Of a DNA stretch of 45,302 nucleotides, positions 10,301 to 19,079 are shown piece after piece. The first letter of the stretch is position 1; the number at the start of each line of letters is the position of its first letter. The stretch spans positions 1 to 45,302 of the forward strand of contig JADIMW010000006.1 of the NCBI GenBank assembly GCA_017694415.1, given 5' to 3'. The notes under the pieces were generated by a model. That model made no database searches, was not told the origin of the DNA, and saw only the letters and a program-made list of their open reading frames with translations. This DNA is from Candidatus Caccoplasma merdipullorum. Its GTDB lineage: Bacteria; Bacteroidota; Bacteroidia; Bacteroidales; G3-4614. Position numbers and translations under genes: made by a program.

Positions 10301-12095
10301 GACAGGCCCGGTTTACGTCGTTGAAAGTTACTTCTATATCGCGGTATGCACGTTCGAGATAATTTATTTCATCGACCCGAAGAGTTATATCGGCATAGGC
10401 ATCCGGTGAAAATATATCGAAATTCTCCCCTACGGCGGACATCCTCATCGACAAGTTGCCCAATCCGCTTCCGGGCAATATCTCGCCTAAAGGCATAGCC
10501 CGTATTCCCGTATTAAATTCGTATGTCTGGTTTTTGTAGTTGGCCATTCCCGTCATACGGATACTCCCGCCGCCTGCCGAACGGATATTGAATGTGGTTG
10601 CTATGCTGTCGTTGCGCAGGGCGAAACGGCCTGCAATCCCCAAACTGTCGGGAATCGCGACGCTATTGGTGTTTTCCCCGTTTCCTGCATCGGAAAAAAA
10701 GACCGACGGGGAAGAAACCCCTCCGCGCAATATTATGTCGCCCGACGGTCTTTTACCGGTTATGCCGTACAATTTCCCCGCCATTGCCAAGTTTGCAAAT
10801 CCCGGCATCCCTGCGCTCACCTTCCGGACATTTATATCAGAAAGGGTTCCGCTTATATCGGCTTCTGCTTCCAAACGGTTTACGGGCAGGACTCCCAACG
10901 ACGAAGAGATTGACGGGAGAATCTTCTCTGCATCGGAAAAAGCTACACCGGTCATCAGTTTTACCGAAAACGGTGCCGACGGGTTCATCGACAAAATCGA
11001 CGCATCGGCTTCGGCATCGACCTTAAGATTCGACAATCGGGTAGTCAAAATAAAATCGTGCAACGACAGGAGAAGCGAATCCATGCTGAAACGTCCGGAT
11101 GCACCGGTAAGGCCGAATCCGCAACGCTCGCGGAATGATAAATGCCGCAACGACAACCTGACTTCGGATGCCCTGTTGTAAACAGAATCGGCTTTCAGAT
11201 TCAAACCCGTAACGGATATATATTGAGGGTCGAATCCGAATTTAGGTGTATAATTCAAATAGCCGTATGTAGCCGAGGCATTGGATAAAGAGAGGGAATC
11301 GGCCTGTATTGTCCACGGCAGCGATGCAACCTGCGCGGTATCGGTTTCGGCAACCGGCGGTTCGGCCTCCGAGTCCACCTTGGAATAGAGATAACTGCAT
11401 TGTACGCCATCTATACCTACATACCCGACCGAGACTTGCTGCCGGTCTATATCGACCATAGCATCCGTTATCGCGCCTTTTTTCAATCCGCAATCGAGAG
11501 ACATAGCATCGGGGAGCATAAGCATCTTGTAGTTTATATCTTCAAGTTGCAGATTTGCCACCTTGAACGCCCACGCGAAAGTTGATGCTGTCGATGCCGT
11601 ATCGGGGGCTGACGGGGGAAGGGTCAGCGACACATCCCCGCCCCGCAGCGCAATATCGGGCAAAATTGCCGTCTCGCCTATTATATTGACAGGTCGCGCC
11701 TGAAGCCGCAATTCCTCCACATCGGCTCTAATGTCGAATTTCGAAACCGTATCGGCATAATGGAACTTCGTCCCTTCAAAACTCAACTCGCGTATTTGCA
11801 GTTCGCTTTTGAATATCTTCCTCAGCCCTATGTCCATTACGAGGGCATCGCATTTCAACAAAGTATCTTTGGTTGGAGTAACTACAAGTGCATCCCGCAG
11901 TTCCAGCGAAAGCGGGAAACGCAGGCGGATACTCTTCAACGAAACCTCCATGTCGAGCTGCTCGGATGCAAGCCGCGTAACATATCCCCTTGCACCGTCC
12001 TGCACGGCAGGGAGATACAGCAACAGCGGCACCAGAAGCAGCACGAACAGAAGTGTTGCCAATGTGGTTAATATATACCGTATTATATACACCAT
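7335..12095 (-). CDS. tamB: TamB-like translocation and assembly module protein
   Basis: 1586 residues, the largest protein here. One N-terminal membrane anchor (about 5-30) is followed by a long run of beta-rich AsmA/TamB-type repeats. The C-terminal DUF490/TamB domain includes GGTVRYTPPIISTKDFDI and GSYVDWTGNIADPSFNITA. Proteins of this class span the periplasm from the inner membrane and form a hydrophobic groove, either for phospholipid transfer or for outer-membrane protein assembly. It lies directly upstream of tamL and overlaps it by 20 nt. The C-terminus is rich in lysine (KIEAKKQKKAEEKK). The family call is firm; the exact cargo is not. Confidence 0.92.
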   Translation of the reverse strand: MVYIIRYILTTLATLLFVLLLVPLLLYLPAVQDGARGYVTRLASEQLDMEVSLKSIRLRFPLSLELRDALVVTPTKDTLLKCDALVMDIGLRKIFKSELQIRELSFEGTKFHYADTVSKFDIRADVEELRLQARPVNIIGETAILPDIALRGGDVSLTLPPSAPDTASTASTFAWAFKVANLQLEDINYKMLMLPDAMSLDCGLKKGAITDAMVDIDRQQVSVGYVGIDGVQCSYLYSKVDSEAEPPVAETDTAQVASLPWTIQADSLSLSNASATYGYLNYTPKFGFDPQYISVTGLNLKADSVYNRASEVRLSLRHLSFRERCGFGLTGASGRFSMDSLLLSLHDFILTTRLSNLKVDAEADASILSMNPSAPFSVKLMTGVAFSDAEKILPSISSSLGVLPVNRLEAEADISGTLSDINVRKVSAGMPGFANLAMAGKLYGITGKRPSGDIILRGGVSSPSVFFSDAGNGENTNSVAIPDSLGIAGRFALRNDSIATTFNIRSAGGGSIRMTGMANYKNQTYEFNTGIRAMPLGEILPGSGLGNLSMRMSAVGENFDIFSPDAYADITLRVDEINYLERAYRDIEVTFNDVNRACHGKLISKDAAAPCNLEYIGMLSDTIKSIRLTGSIGTLNMGALGITRDSTLVNTQIDIGAIMAGNDYYSVKGGLGQTQIKMFGVNRTLPGLDIDFVSDTASMKGKITAEQISVEFNSPEPLMDFISGLDSAMTCITSQLDSMYLDAKQINSALPPFRLSARIGENPILRTYLMRNDMELKGFNLDFRTGENKPFGFLAGAFGFTSGSMSIDTVGIFLRQDTAKIKYGMYISNTPIETGQTGDIKIYGDIAGRSVGLNLWQQLKTGETGFRLGGRVSLDTASVRLEITPLNPIIGYSTCTVNPGNYVEYFKDGSIAANLKITSGEKLFNIYTENGEVSNELGVKLASLDISSLLEIWPLAPPVGGLLSSDLRLSYGGRRIFADGTISIDGFTYNKRLVGDVALDMDYSILYGGVETISFGMDINERNCLSLSGQFDTTRRKPMNVSLVMDSIPLESVNPFIPEEYATLTGGLSADLSVTGKSDDFKMNGYMQFNKATLTSATVGTTFALSPWKVSVTDNLVTFNKFGMVGPNGSPLNIDGTISFDDMPRALSNPFLIKTDLSISANNFQLVNVKKNNKSTVYGKAYANMAVNLSGPVNFLKVSGDVSLLNGTEITYTMRESNALGEEKDVSDLVQFESFNDTLNYEFVKPLPPPPWGMDMTVNVSIGQAVKLAVNITPDGKTGINLQGGGNLLYTMNMLGDTRFSGRYNISGGTVRYTPPIISTKDFDINQGSYVDWTGNIADPSFNITASQKIKTSVNEGGTSRLVTFYVIISIKNTLDRMAISFNLTAPDDMTITNELAAMTEEQRSEQALSMLLYNTYTGGSNTDNSFNDNVALNTFLQKELNQWARNSLKNVDLSFGVDSYKNASGEDVTDYSYQLSKSLFNDRFKVVVGGSYNPDISPTEVAQNIIGDVTLEYQLDERDNMLIKVFRSMQNDILEGNITEYGVGFAVRKQVIKLKELFNITGRKAKIEAKKQKKAEEKKNDEVVD

Positions 12096-12186
12096 GTTAT
12101 ACGGTGTAAAAATAAGAATTAAACGGCAAAAAAGCCCGTAAAATTACCATTATGTATAAAAAATCGTATTGCAACCCGAACTGATA

Positions 12187-12215
12187 AAGAACAAACCCGG
12201 AATAATGTTGTTCTT
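12187..12215. repeat. Inverted repeat upstream of the PepSY-like gene
   Basis: AAGAACAA (12187-12194) and TTGTTCTT (12208-12215) form a perfect 8-bp inverted repeat with a 13-nt spacer, ending 24 nt before the next start codon. It could be an operator or a leader hairpin. No clear promoter is seen beside it. Confidence 0.4.
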
Positions 12216-12239
12216 ACACTAAACCAACATAATAACCAG

Positions 12240-12710
12240 ATGAAAAGATTACACGACTTCAAGTACGCAATTGTAGCGGCAATTGCATTTATGACGGCAA
12301 TAACAGCTACGGCAGCCGTATCCGGAGATAAGAAGGGAATGGAAACGGCTCTTCCCGCCAAAGCAAAGACTTTCATTACCGAATATCTCGCAGGGGAAAA
12401 AGTTGTAAAGAGCAAAAAGGACGGAGACAAATACAAAATAGAGTGTTCTTCGGGGACAAAAGTAGAGTTTGACAAAAACGGAATGTGGCACGAGATAAAA
12501 AACGGCAAACACGGTATCTCTTCTTCCGCAATAAAAGTATTGCCCAATGCCGCTGTTCTATATCTGCAAAACAACTATAACGAAGTTGCGGTAAAAAAGA
12601 TAGAAAAGGAACCTGAAGGGTACATGGTTGAACTCGACACGGCACCCGACAAATGCGAAATACTATTTGCCAAAGAGGGAAACGTAAAAAAAATAATGCA
12701 CGACAACTGA
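12240..12710 (+). CDS. Exported PepSY-like domain protein
   Basis: 156 residues with a cleavable signal peptide (about 1-26, ending TATAAVS). Two copies of a PepSY-like motif follow: LPAKAKTFITEYLAGEKVV with DGDKYKIECSSGTKVEFDKNG, then LPNAAVLYLQNNYNEVAVKK with EPEGYMVELDTAPDKCEILF. This matches the small periplasmic PepSY-like proteins common in Bacteroidales, whose function is unknown; related folds inhibit proteases or beta-lactamases, but I do not claim that here. The gene diverges from tamB. No TAnnTTTG promoter is seen; an inverted repeat precedes it. Confidence 0.8.
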   Translation: MKRLHDFKYAIVAAIAFMTAITATAAVSGDKKGMETALPAKAKTFITEYLAGEKVVKSKKDGDKYKIECSSGTKVEFDKNGMWHEIKNGKHGISSSAIKVLPNAAVLYLQNNYNEVAVKKIEKEPEGYMVELDTAPDKCEILFAKEGNVKKIMHDN

Positions 12711-12780
12711 TTTTATAGCTCTGATAAACAGGGCAAAGTAAAACAGATTAAAAAATATGGCGCATTTTTTAAGCAGCGGC

Positions 12781-12812
12781 TATTGCCATATTAAATTTTT
12801 TATCTATCTTTG
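12781..12812 (+). promoter_or_regulatory. Promoter of tRNA-Asp
   Basis: TATCTTTG (12805-12812) is a consensus -7 box. TATTG (12781-12785) stands at the -33 position with a 19-nt spacer. The tRNA begins 51 nt further on. Confidence 0.7.
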
Positions 12813-12863
12813 TCGCGCATTTGAGAAGAACAAGTGGGTTCTTCGGGCAACAAAAAAAGGTCT

Positions 12864-12937
12864 GGTGCGGTAGTTCAGCTGGTTAGAATACATGCCTGTC
12901 ACGCATGGGGTCGCGGGTTCGAGTCCCGTCCGCACCG
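12864..12937 (+). tRNA. tRNA-Asp (GTC)
   Basis: A full cloverleaf can be drawn. Acceptor GGTGCGG pairs with CCGCACC, discriminator G. The D arm contains AGCTGGTTA. The anticodon stem CATGC/GCATG encloses CTGTCAC with anticodon GTC at 12898-12900. The T arm is GCGGG TTCGAGT CCCGT (one G-T pair). The terminal CCA is not encoded, so it must be added, for example by the CCA-adding enzyme at 29340-30800. Confidence 0.97.
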
Positions 12938-12944
12938 CAAACAG

Positions 12945-12981
12945 TAAAAAGCATTGAAAATAAAATTTCAATGCTTTTTTT
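12945..12981 (+). terminator. Rho-independent terminator of tRNA-Asp
   Basis: AAAAAGCATTGAAA and TTTCAATGCTTTTT form a perfect 14-bp stem around a 6-nt loop, ending in a T-run. It starts eight nt after the mature tRNA end. Confidence 0.93.
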
Positions 12982-13308
12982 ATGCCCGGACGGAACACTT
13001 GTTATCAATCTCCGACTTCTTACCGGATTTATTGTTCGCTCTTGTTATTACAACCGACTGTACGCATTACGTCTTATGCAAAATGTCAGACTCTGCATCG
13101 AAACTGAATTGCATAAGTTGTTACCAAACTTAAAACTTCATTTTTTGTTTGCCTCTCCTCTCTTCTTTTATTATCTTTGACTATATCAAAAAAACGGATA
13201 GCGGCCCGACACAATTTTTTAAATGAAATAAATATGCCATAATGTATTATGCCGCATGTTGATATTGTTAAAGGGACAACATTCTTCTTACGAAAAACAT
13301 AAAACGAT
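12982..13308. other. Intergenic region tRNA-Asp to pncA
   Basis: No gene is supported in this 327-bp stretch. It contains the strong pncA promoter (13148-13179) and a leader of about 120 nt. I see no recognisable NAD+-sensing element in the leader. Confidence 0.5.
13148..13179 (+). promoter_or_regulatory. Promoter of pncA-pncB
   Basis: TTTG (13148-13151), a 20-nt spacer and TATCTTTG (13172-13179) make a full consensus Bacteroidota promoter. Transcription would start near 13186, leaving a leader of about 120 nt before the pncA ATG. Confidence 0.78.
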
Positions 13309-13863
13309 ATGCGACGGTTATTGTTAATCATCGACCCGCAAATGGATTTTATCGACGGCAGCCTGCCTGTCCCGGGTGCGGCGGCATGCATGGAGGCTCT
13401 GGCTGAATATATACGCAACGCGAAGGATAATTATGTTTGCAAAGCTGTTACTACCGACTGGCACCCGTATAATCATTGTTCTTTTGCGGAACAAGGAGGC
13501 GGGTGGCCGATGCATTGCGTGCAAAACAGTTCGGGTGCGGCTGTTTTTCCTGCCGTACTGGAGGCTCTTTATTCGACTCCGGGCAAAGTTATGATTCTCC
13601 GAAAGGGGGTACGGAAAAGAACGGAAGAGTATTCGATATTCAAGAACCGCCGTTCGTCTATACAATTGGACAATGTCATACGCAACATGAAAATTGAAGG
13701 GATAGATATTTGCGGTATTGCCGGAGATGTATGCTTACTGAACACGCTTAAAGACGGAATAGAATTATACGGAGCCGGCATGTTCCGCGTATTGCCTCGT
13801 TTCTCGCCTTCGCTCGACGGGGGCGTATTGTTGAATAACGCCATAAAATCCTTATCGGAATGA
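13309..13863 (+). CDS. pncA: Nicotinamidase (isochorismatase-like hydrolase)
   Basis: 184 residues of the cysteine-hydrolase isochorismatase superfamily. The catalytic triad is visible: Asp9 (IIDPQMDF), Lys99 (ILRKG) and Cys142 (AGDVCLLN). Metal ligands Asp50, His52 and His56 lie in TTDWHPYNHCSF, as in nicotinamidases. It would deamidate nicotinamide to nicotinate for NAD+ salvage. The next gene makes nicotinate mononucleotide, and the two overlap by 4 nt (ATGA), which makes nicotinamide a much better substrate guess than isochorismate. Both converge with the TIR/nSTAND operon, whose TIR domain could consume NAD+ and release nicotinamide. Confidence 0.9.
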   Translation: MRRLLLIIDPQMDFIDGSLPVPGAAACMEALAEYIRNAKDNYVCKAVTTDWHPYNHCSFAEQGGGWPMHCVQNSSGAAVFPAVLEALYSTPGKVMILRKGVRKRTEEYSIFKNRRSSIQLDNVIRNMKIEGIDICGIAGDVCLLNTLKDGIELYGAGMFRVLPRFSPSLDGGVLLNNAIKSLSE

Positions 13864-15074
13864 AACAGATAATAAATCACTTTACCGATGACGACCTGTA
13901 CAAGTTTTCGATGTGCTGCGCGGTCATTGACAATTTCCCGAGAGCTCAAGTGAAATATACTTTTACCGACCGCGACAATACTGTATATCCCGAAGGGTTC
14001 GCCCGTGAATTGACCGAACAGATAGAGAGTTTCGAATCGCTGCGGATTACCGACGACGAGATTGATTTCATGAAACGCAAATGCTATTTTATTCCGGGCT
14101 GGTTCTACAACTACCTTAAAGGATTCCGATTCAACAGGAAATGGGTAAAGGCCCGACAAGACGATGAAGGGCATTTGCATATCGATATTGAAGGGAGCTG
14201 GTCGGATACGATATTTTTGGAGGTAAAGATTTTAGCTGTCATATCGGAACTTTATTATGTCATGACGGGCAAAAGCCGTCTGTTCGATTACGATGCGTAC
14301 TACGAAAAGACATACGGCAAAGGGGCTCGCCTGTTAGATGCTGGATGCGTGTTCAGCGATTTCGGCACGAGACGCCGCGCCTCGTTCGAGGCTGAGGATA
14401 CTGTTGTAAGGGCAATGAAAGAGTGCTGCCGCGACAAGAACGGAGGGAAGGGCAAGTTTGTCGGGACGAGCAATGTTTACTTGGCAATGAAACACGACGT
14501 TCTCCCGGTAGGGACAATGGCTCACGAGTTTGTCTGTGCAATAGGTGGGATGTTCGGCCCGCAAATGGCAAACAATATAGCGATGAATTCGTGGCGCAAT
14601 ACGTTCCGCGGGGCACTGGGCACATATCTTTACGACAGTTTCGGCTGGGATATTTTCAGCATGAATTTTTCGGAGGATTTCGCAAATTTGTTCAAAGGTC
14701 TCAGAATAGACAGTGGAGACAATTACGAACAACTGTCGAACATTGTGGCTAAATACCGTTCTCTTGGTATCGACCCGAAAACGAAACAGGTAGTTTTCAG
14801 CAACGCTCTCTGTACGGATACGGCCATAGAGATAGAAAAATACGCTCGCAACCTTTGTCTCCCGTCATACGGAATAGGAACTCACTTTACCAATGATTTC
14901 GACGGTGTCAAACCGATGAATATCGTAATAAAGCTTATTGCCGCAAAAATCACCGAATCGTGGAAGTTTTACAACGATACTTGCAAAATAAGCGAAGATA
15001 AAGGGAAGCATACGGGTAACCCCGATGTTGTCCGTCGCTTTATGGAGATACTCCACATAAAGCAACAAGCATAA
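13860..15074 (+). CDS. pncB: Nicotinate phosphoribosyltransferase
   Basis: 404 residues. It condenses nicotinate with PRPP to nicotinate mononucleotide, the rate-setting Preiss-Handler step of NAD+ synthesis. Characteristic stretches are HFTDDDLYKFSM near the N-terminus, FSDFGTRRRASFEAE, a LRIDSGDNYEQLS phosphoribosyl-binding segment and GIGTHFTNDFDG. Length is standard for the bacterial PncB branch. The ATG overlaps the pncA stop by 4 nt, so the pair is translationally coupled. No convincing terminator follows; AACGG/CCGTT at 15077-15095 could form a weak hairpin. The operon ends 140 bp from the stop of a convergent accessory operon. Confidence 0.95.
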   Translation: MKQIINHFTDDDLYKFSMCCAVIDNFPRAQVKYTFTDRDNTVYPEGFARELTEQIESFESLRITDDEIDFMKRKCYFIPGWFYNYLKGFRFNRKWVKARQDDEGHLHIDIEGSWSDTIFLEVKILAVISELYYVMTGKSRLFDYDAYYEKTYGKGARLLDAGCVFSDFGTRRRASFEAEDTVVRAMKECCRDKNGGKGKFVGTSNVYLAMKHDVLPVGTMAHEFVCAIGGMFGPQMANNIAMNSWRNTFRGALGTYLYDSFGWDIFSMNFSEDFANLFKGLRIDSGDNYEQLSNIVAKYRSLGIDPKTKQVVFSNALCTDTAIEIEKYARNLCLPSYGIGTHFTNDFDGVKPMNIVIKLIAAKITESWKFYNDTCKISEDKGKHTGNPDVVRRFMEILHIKQQA

Positions 15075-15214
15075 AACGGCATATATTTCCGTTCTTCTTC
15101 CATGCGGGAATTTTGCATTCTGCCCCTTTCTAACTTCCGCAACGGTACAAATGCAAAGGGAGTGCCTAAAGTCTCTACACCTTCACTTAAAAATTGCATG
15201 TTGCCGACTGCTTC

Positions 15215-17938
15215 TTATTTGCCTGATTGCCGGTTCTGCTTGTAGGCACTCTTCGTGGCTTTCAATATTTGCCTATATACATTGCTGTTTACATAACAGT
15301 AAAACCAGTCCGTATAAAGAGGCTCTTTGCGCTGCGTAATTGTTATGATGTTGTCCATGTCGGTAGTAAAGGAATATGACGCATCGACATATACCGACGA
15401 TTTCAACTCTCTGGATGCCAATATGTCGGAGAATGCATCCAATTCCATGCCGTTGTGCCATATCAGCCCTTTGCTTTCTACGCTCGATGCCAGCAGTATT
15501 GCAGGCACGGGGATTTTTTGCTGGAATGACAGATACCGTATGTTCCTGCACATGTCGGGATAGGCTATTATTACAGGTTTGTCGCCGGCATATTTGTTCC
15601 CTTTATCGAACTCGCTCCATGACACGAGCGGTTTGTTCGACTTCACGTTTTCATCTATCGCCTTTATAATCCGCTCTTTCTGAACTTTGGTAAGATAACG
15701 GATATGTGCGATAAATCCATGTTTGTCATAAGAGCCTTTTAGTCCGGATATTTCAACCAAACGGTAATCGAGAGTAAGAGGGTCGATTCTGAAAACCACC
15801 ATCTTCTTCTCCTTTTCTGTCGTAAGGACGGAATAGAGCGACCATTTTGCCATTATCTCGTTCAATGTGGGGGTTTCTGCAAAATCGGCCGAATATTCGC
15901 CGTATATCAATACAACATCATTGTCTTTAAGCCCGAGAGAATATGCTATACTGTCGGTTACCTCTACACTCATTACCTTTGGCAATTCGTTGCGGAGCAT
16001 TTTAAAGTCTTCTATTACATCGTTGTTTTCGTCGTAATATTTGCTACGTCCGTTTGCGCCGATTCTCTGGTAATAATACAACTGTTCCGATGTTACATCG
16101 ATATAATCCTTTTCGTTAAATTCGTCCCTGCCCGTGAATGACGACAATTCGTCCTTGCACGAATAGATGGCATCGGCTCTGTGCCACCTCGCTCCGCGGT
16201 ATCCTCCCGAACGGCTCGGGATACCGTAACAGTTTATATCGTACAGGCTTTTGACTTTTGTAAATGTCGTGTCGAAAACAGTCGCGACACACTCAATCAT
16301 CGCTCCGTCCTTGTTGTATATATAGTTTTTCGATGTATATGTCAGAGAATCCGTCTCTTTTATACGTTTTGCTCCCTTGTCGCCTACATTTACCGGTTTG
16401 CCGTCCGAATCGAAATACATGCCGGTTACTACTGTTTTGCCTTGACTGTCGTTATATGAAATAATATTTTTGAACCACCCCGAGAGTTGTGTCCGCGGAC
16501 TTCCGTCTTTTTCGTAATATGCAACCGATACCGTCCGGCCTTTTGCATCGAACATGTCTATTTCGTACGTTCCGTCGCCTAACATTTCATATATGCAACT
16601 GTCGGTCTTTTCGTATTTATACACGAGTTCCTCCTGTCCTGTACACGACGAATACTCTTCCGACAACACTATTTCTCCCGCTGCGCCGTATCCGTATCGT
16701 TTCCGCGACGGATATAGCACTGTTACGCACGGATTCTCATCCTTGTCGAGGTTCAACTGTTCCGTTATCCTTCCTGCATCATCATATTCTTTTTTTATAA
16801 CGGCGATTCCGGAATGGCTGTTGTTTACAAGTTCACCGTTGCTGTCGTAAAAACGGATATCGGTAATGTCGCCATAATCGTTGTACGAATATGCAATCTT
16901 ATGTATTCCCGATGCATTGCTGTCGGGATTCAAGCCGTCGGCCGACGTAAAATACAACTCCGACTGGCGTCCGTACATGTCATACCGGCTGTTGATTCTT
17001 ACTACTCCTTCTCCACCGGCAGAAAAGGGCGAAGAAGTCATCTTCATCGGTTTCCATTCCGTATCCATGCAGGTTACCGACGTTATATCGTAACCTGTCC
17101 ATGTAAATTCCAATCCGCAGTTTCCGCGATTGTCGGCAGCAAGCCTGCCTTTTCCGTCGCGCAACTCTTTTCGCAGTATTCTTCCTTCGGCATCATAGAC
17201 AAAACACTCTGCCGAAACCCCGTAAGAGTTCGGTTTAGTTATTCCTGCGGCATCCATATACTCTATAACCCTGTCATTCCCCCACTTGTCCTCGGTTATC
17301 ATCACCAGAGTTCCGTATGTATAGCCGGGGTCTTTACGCATCTCTGCCGGCAAGCCGTAGCAATCCTTGTACGAACCTACATACTGCTCGTTACCGTAGG
17401 CATCGCGCCCTATCGGGGTTCGGGAAAACAGATATACTATATTCCCGTCTTTGTCGAGGGCGCGCTCTTGTATGAGATTTATTCCCGACGGGTCGGGTAT
17501 AAGTTCGAATATACATGTAGTTTTAAGTTTCTCCACCCACTTGGTATCGGCGGACATGTCGGATTCGGAGGTATATATGTTCAATATGTACGGACTTAAT
17601 CCTGAAGACACGAAATCGCCCCGCCCGTTTATAGATTCCATCTTGCACCACCGGCCTTTTGCGTTGCGATTGGTAAACCGATAGACTATACCATGGTGGC
17701 GCGCCGTTTCTTCCGTAATCATCTTAAGCGGGGCATACCATCCGTACTGTTTTTTTATGCTTGTACAATATACCGTATCGGGCAACGGAGCTGCATGGTG
17801 TCGGTGTTTTTCCGGTACATCTGCTTGTCCGACCCGTTCATATCCCTTTTTCATATCGACAAGCATTGACCTCCGAATCTGGGGATATACGGCCTGCGAC
17901 AGTATAAAGAGGAGTATTGCTATTGTATTTTTTTTCAT
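15215..17938 (-). CDS. Exported YD-like repeat protein with PDZ-like domain (fourth gene of the TIR/nSTAND operon)
   Basis: 907 residues from ATG 17938, chosen because it gives a clean signal peptide (MKKNTIAILLFILSQAVYPQ) and lies 7 nt after the upstream stop; an in-frame ATG at 17959 would overlap that gene. No lipobox is seen, so it is probably periplasmic or surface-exposed. The body holds at least six loosely repeated units of the form YD-x-x-GR (YDAEGRILRK, YDMYGRQSEL, YDDAGRITEQ, FDAKGRTVSV), like weak Rhs/YD repeats. Near 655-723 a PDZ-like stretch (SIAYSLGLKDNDVVLIYG) occurs. The last 180 residues are unrecognised. Residues from about 65 on align with the second half of the nSTAND protein and with the 377-residue neighbour. 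It is probably a sensor or ligand partner; this is inference. Confidence 0.7.
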   Translation of the reverse strand: MKKNTIAILLFILSQAVYPQIRRSMLVDMKKGYERVGQADVPEKHRHHAAPLPDTVYCTSIKKQYGWYAPLKMITEETARHHGIVYRFTNRNAKGRWCKMESINGRGDFVSSGLSPYILNIYTSESDMSADTKWVEKLKTTCIFELIPDPSGINLIQERALDKDGNIVYLFSRTPIGRDAYGNEQYVGSYKDCYGLPAEMRKDPGYTYGTLVMITEDKWGNDRVIEYMDAAGITKPNSYGVSAECFVYDAEGRILRKELRDGKGRLAADNRGNCGLEFTWTGYDITSVTCMDTEWKPMKMTSSPFSAGGEGVVRINSRYDMYGRQSELYFTSADGLNPDSNASGIHKIAYSYNDYGDITDIRFYDSNGELVNNSHSGIAVIKKEYDDAGRITEQLNLDKDENPCVTVLYPSRKRYGYGAAGEIVLSEEYSSCTGQEELVYKYEKTDSCIYEMLGDGTYEIDMFDAKGRTVSVAYYEKDGSPRTQLSGWFKNIISYNDSQGKTVVTGMYFDSDGKPVNVGDKGAKRIKETDSLTYTSKNYIYNKDGAMIECVATVFDTTFTKVKSLYDINCYGIPSRSGGYRGARWHRADAIYSCKDELSSFTGRDEFNEKDYIDVTSEQLYYYQRIGANGRSKYYDENNDVIEDFKMLRNELPKVMSVEVTDSIAYSLGLKDNDVVLIYGEYSADFAETPTLNEIMAKWSLYSVLTTEKEKKMVVFRIDPLTLDYRLVEISGLKGSYDKHGFIAHIRYLTKVQKERIIKAIDENVKSNKPLVSWSEFDKGNKYAGDKPVIIAYPDMCRNIRYLSFQQKIPVPAILLASSVESKGLIWHNGMELDAFSDILASRELKSSVYVDASYSFTTDMDNIITITQRKEPLYTDWFYCYVNSNVYRQILKATKSAYKQNRQSGK

Positions 17939-17945
17939 GGCAAAT

Positions 17946-19079
17946 CTATCTCGAAGCATTTTCTTCCGTCATGACGTTACCTTCAATATCGTAATAGGTC
18001 GTTTCGGTTATTACCCCGTCGGGGGCATACCGATATACTATCTTGTGCAACCCGGAAGAGGTTGTATCATTGTTCCCGAACTCGTCCATAAAAACCGATT
18101 CCACATCGCGGCCGTATTCGTCCTTTCTGGTATCGCAGCGTATGAACGTACGCAGACCGCTCGCACGCAGGGACGGCATCCGCATCGGTTCGAGGTTTTC
18201 ATCTACACGGATAACCGAGCAGATATTGTTTTCATCGTCGTATATATACAGGTTCCCGCAGTTTCCCCAATTATCTCGGATATTGTCGCCTGTAACATTA
18301 TGCGATGTTACACGTATCACCCTGTCCTTGTCGTCGTATAGATAACATTCTCTGTCCACGCCGTTGGGGTTGTATTTTCCCAATCCTTGTCCGTCGAGGT
18401 AGTTTATCACGGAATCGCGACCGCATCTATCGTATGTTATAGAAACGACGCTTCCGTATGTCGTTGTCGAATCGGAACGCATATCGGCAGGAAGCCCCCA
18501 TGCATCGTTATAACTCCCCACAATCGTATTGTCGGAAATCTTCACGGGGATAAAGCTGTAAATCAACGTCCCGTCCTTATCGTATGCCCGCTCTTCGACA
18601 ATTTCGTTTCCCGACAAATCGGATGTCATAAACCACTGCGTTATCCGGTTTACGTTTATGCGCCACTCGATATTGTCGGTTTCGGCCGCATTTTTTTTGT
18701 CTATCACATACGGGCTGATATTGTGCTTGCATGTCATTGAATCCTGATGCATAGCCTGCACATGCTGCCAGTGTCCCTGCCTGTTGCGCATCGACAGGCG
18801 GAAATAGTACGGAAGACGGTTTGCCACTTCCTGCGTAATTGTATCGCCAACCCCTTCATACCATGTGTGTTTGCGTATTATATCTCTGTACAAAGCCGTT
18901 TCTCCGCTTTCTTCTGTTTCGGCATTATGCGATGCCGTTGCCCTGTGCGATACAGGTATGGACAACCTTGTATTCCTGTTCTCGGAGGACTTGTTGATTA
19001 TCGATATTTTACGAACCTGTCCCTGAAGTGAAAGCAGCCCGATGAAAATGAACATAAATATAAAGCCTGTCTTTGTCAT
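17946..19079 (-). CDS. Short exported paralogue of the YD-like sensor module (third gene of operon)
   Basis: 377 residues with signal peptide MTKTGFIFMFIFIGLLSLQG. It is collinear with the first ~370 residues of the downstream 907-residue protein: shared blocks include ERAYDKDGTLIY / ERALDKDGNIVY, VGSYNDAWGLPADMR / VGSYKDCYGLPAEMR, NWGNCG / NRGNCG and GLHKIVYRY / GIHKIAYSY. It ends where the longer protein continues into more repeats and the PDZ-like domain, so it is either a natural single-module form or a 3'-truncated duplicate; the stop is clean and the downstream gene starts 7 nt later. Its ATG overlaps the nSTAND stop by 4 nt, indicating translational coupling. Function unknown; exported sensor component is inferred. 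Confidence 0.7.
   Translation of the reverse strand: MTKTGFIFMFIFIGLLSLQGQVRKISIINKSSENRNTRLSIPVSHRATASHNAETEESGETALYRDIIRKHTWYEGVGDTITQEVANRLPYYFRLSMRNRQGHWQHVQAMHQDSMTCKHNISPYVIDKKNAAETDNIEWRINVNRITQWFMTSDLSGNEIVEERAYDKDGTLIYSFIPVKISDNTIVGSYNDAWGLPADMRSDSTTTYGSVVSITYDRCGRDSVINYLDGQGLGKYNPNGVDRECYLYDDKDRVIRVTSHNVTGDNIRDNWGNCGNLYIYDDENNICSVIRVDENLEPMRMPSLRASGLRTFIRCDTRKDEYGRDVESVFMDEFGNNDTTSSGLHKIVYRYAPDGVITETTYYDIEGNVMTEENASR

Noticed and set aside
12937-12981. tRNA-Asp as an integration (att) site for a mobile island
   Set aside because: No integrase is nearby and I found no second copy of the tRNA 3' end in the window; the accessory operon is 2.3 kb away beyond housekeeping genes.
12804-12998. 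64-codon minus-strand frame over tRNA-Asp
   Set aside because: It is antisense to the tRNA; frames like this are often misannotated as proteins near tRNA genes.
15215-17938. Rhs/polymorphic toxin
   Set aside because: YD-like repeats suggested it, but the repeats are weak, there is no RHS core motif (such as the DPxG autoprotease region), no toxin tip and no immunity gene downstream.
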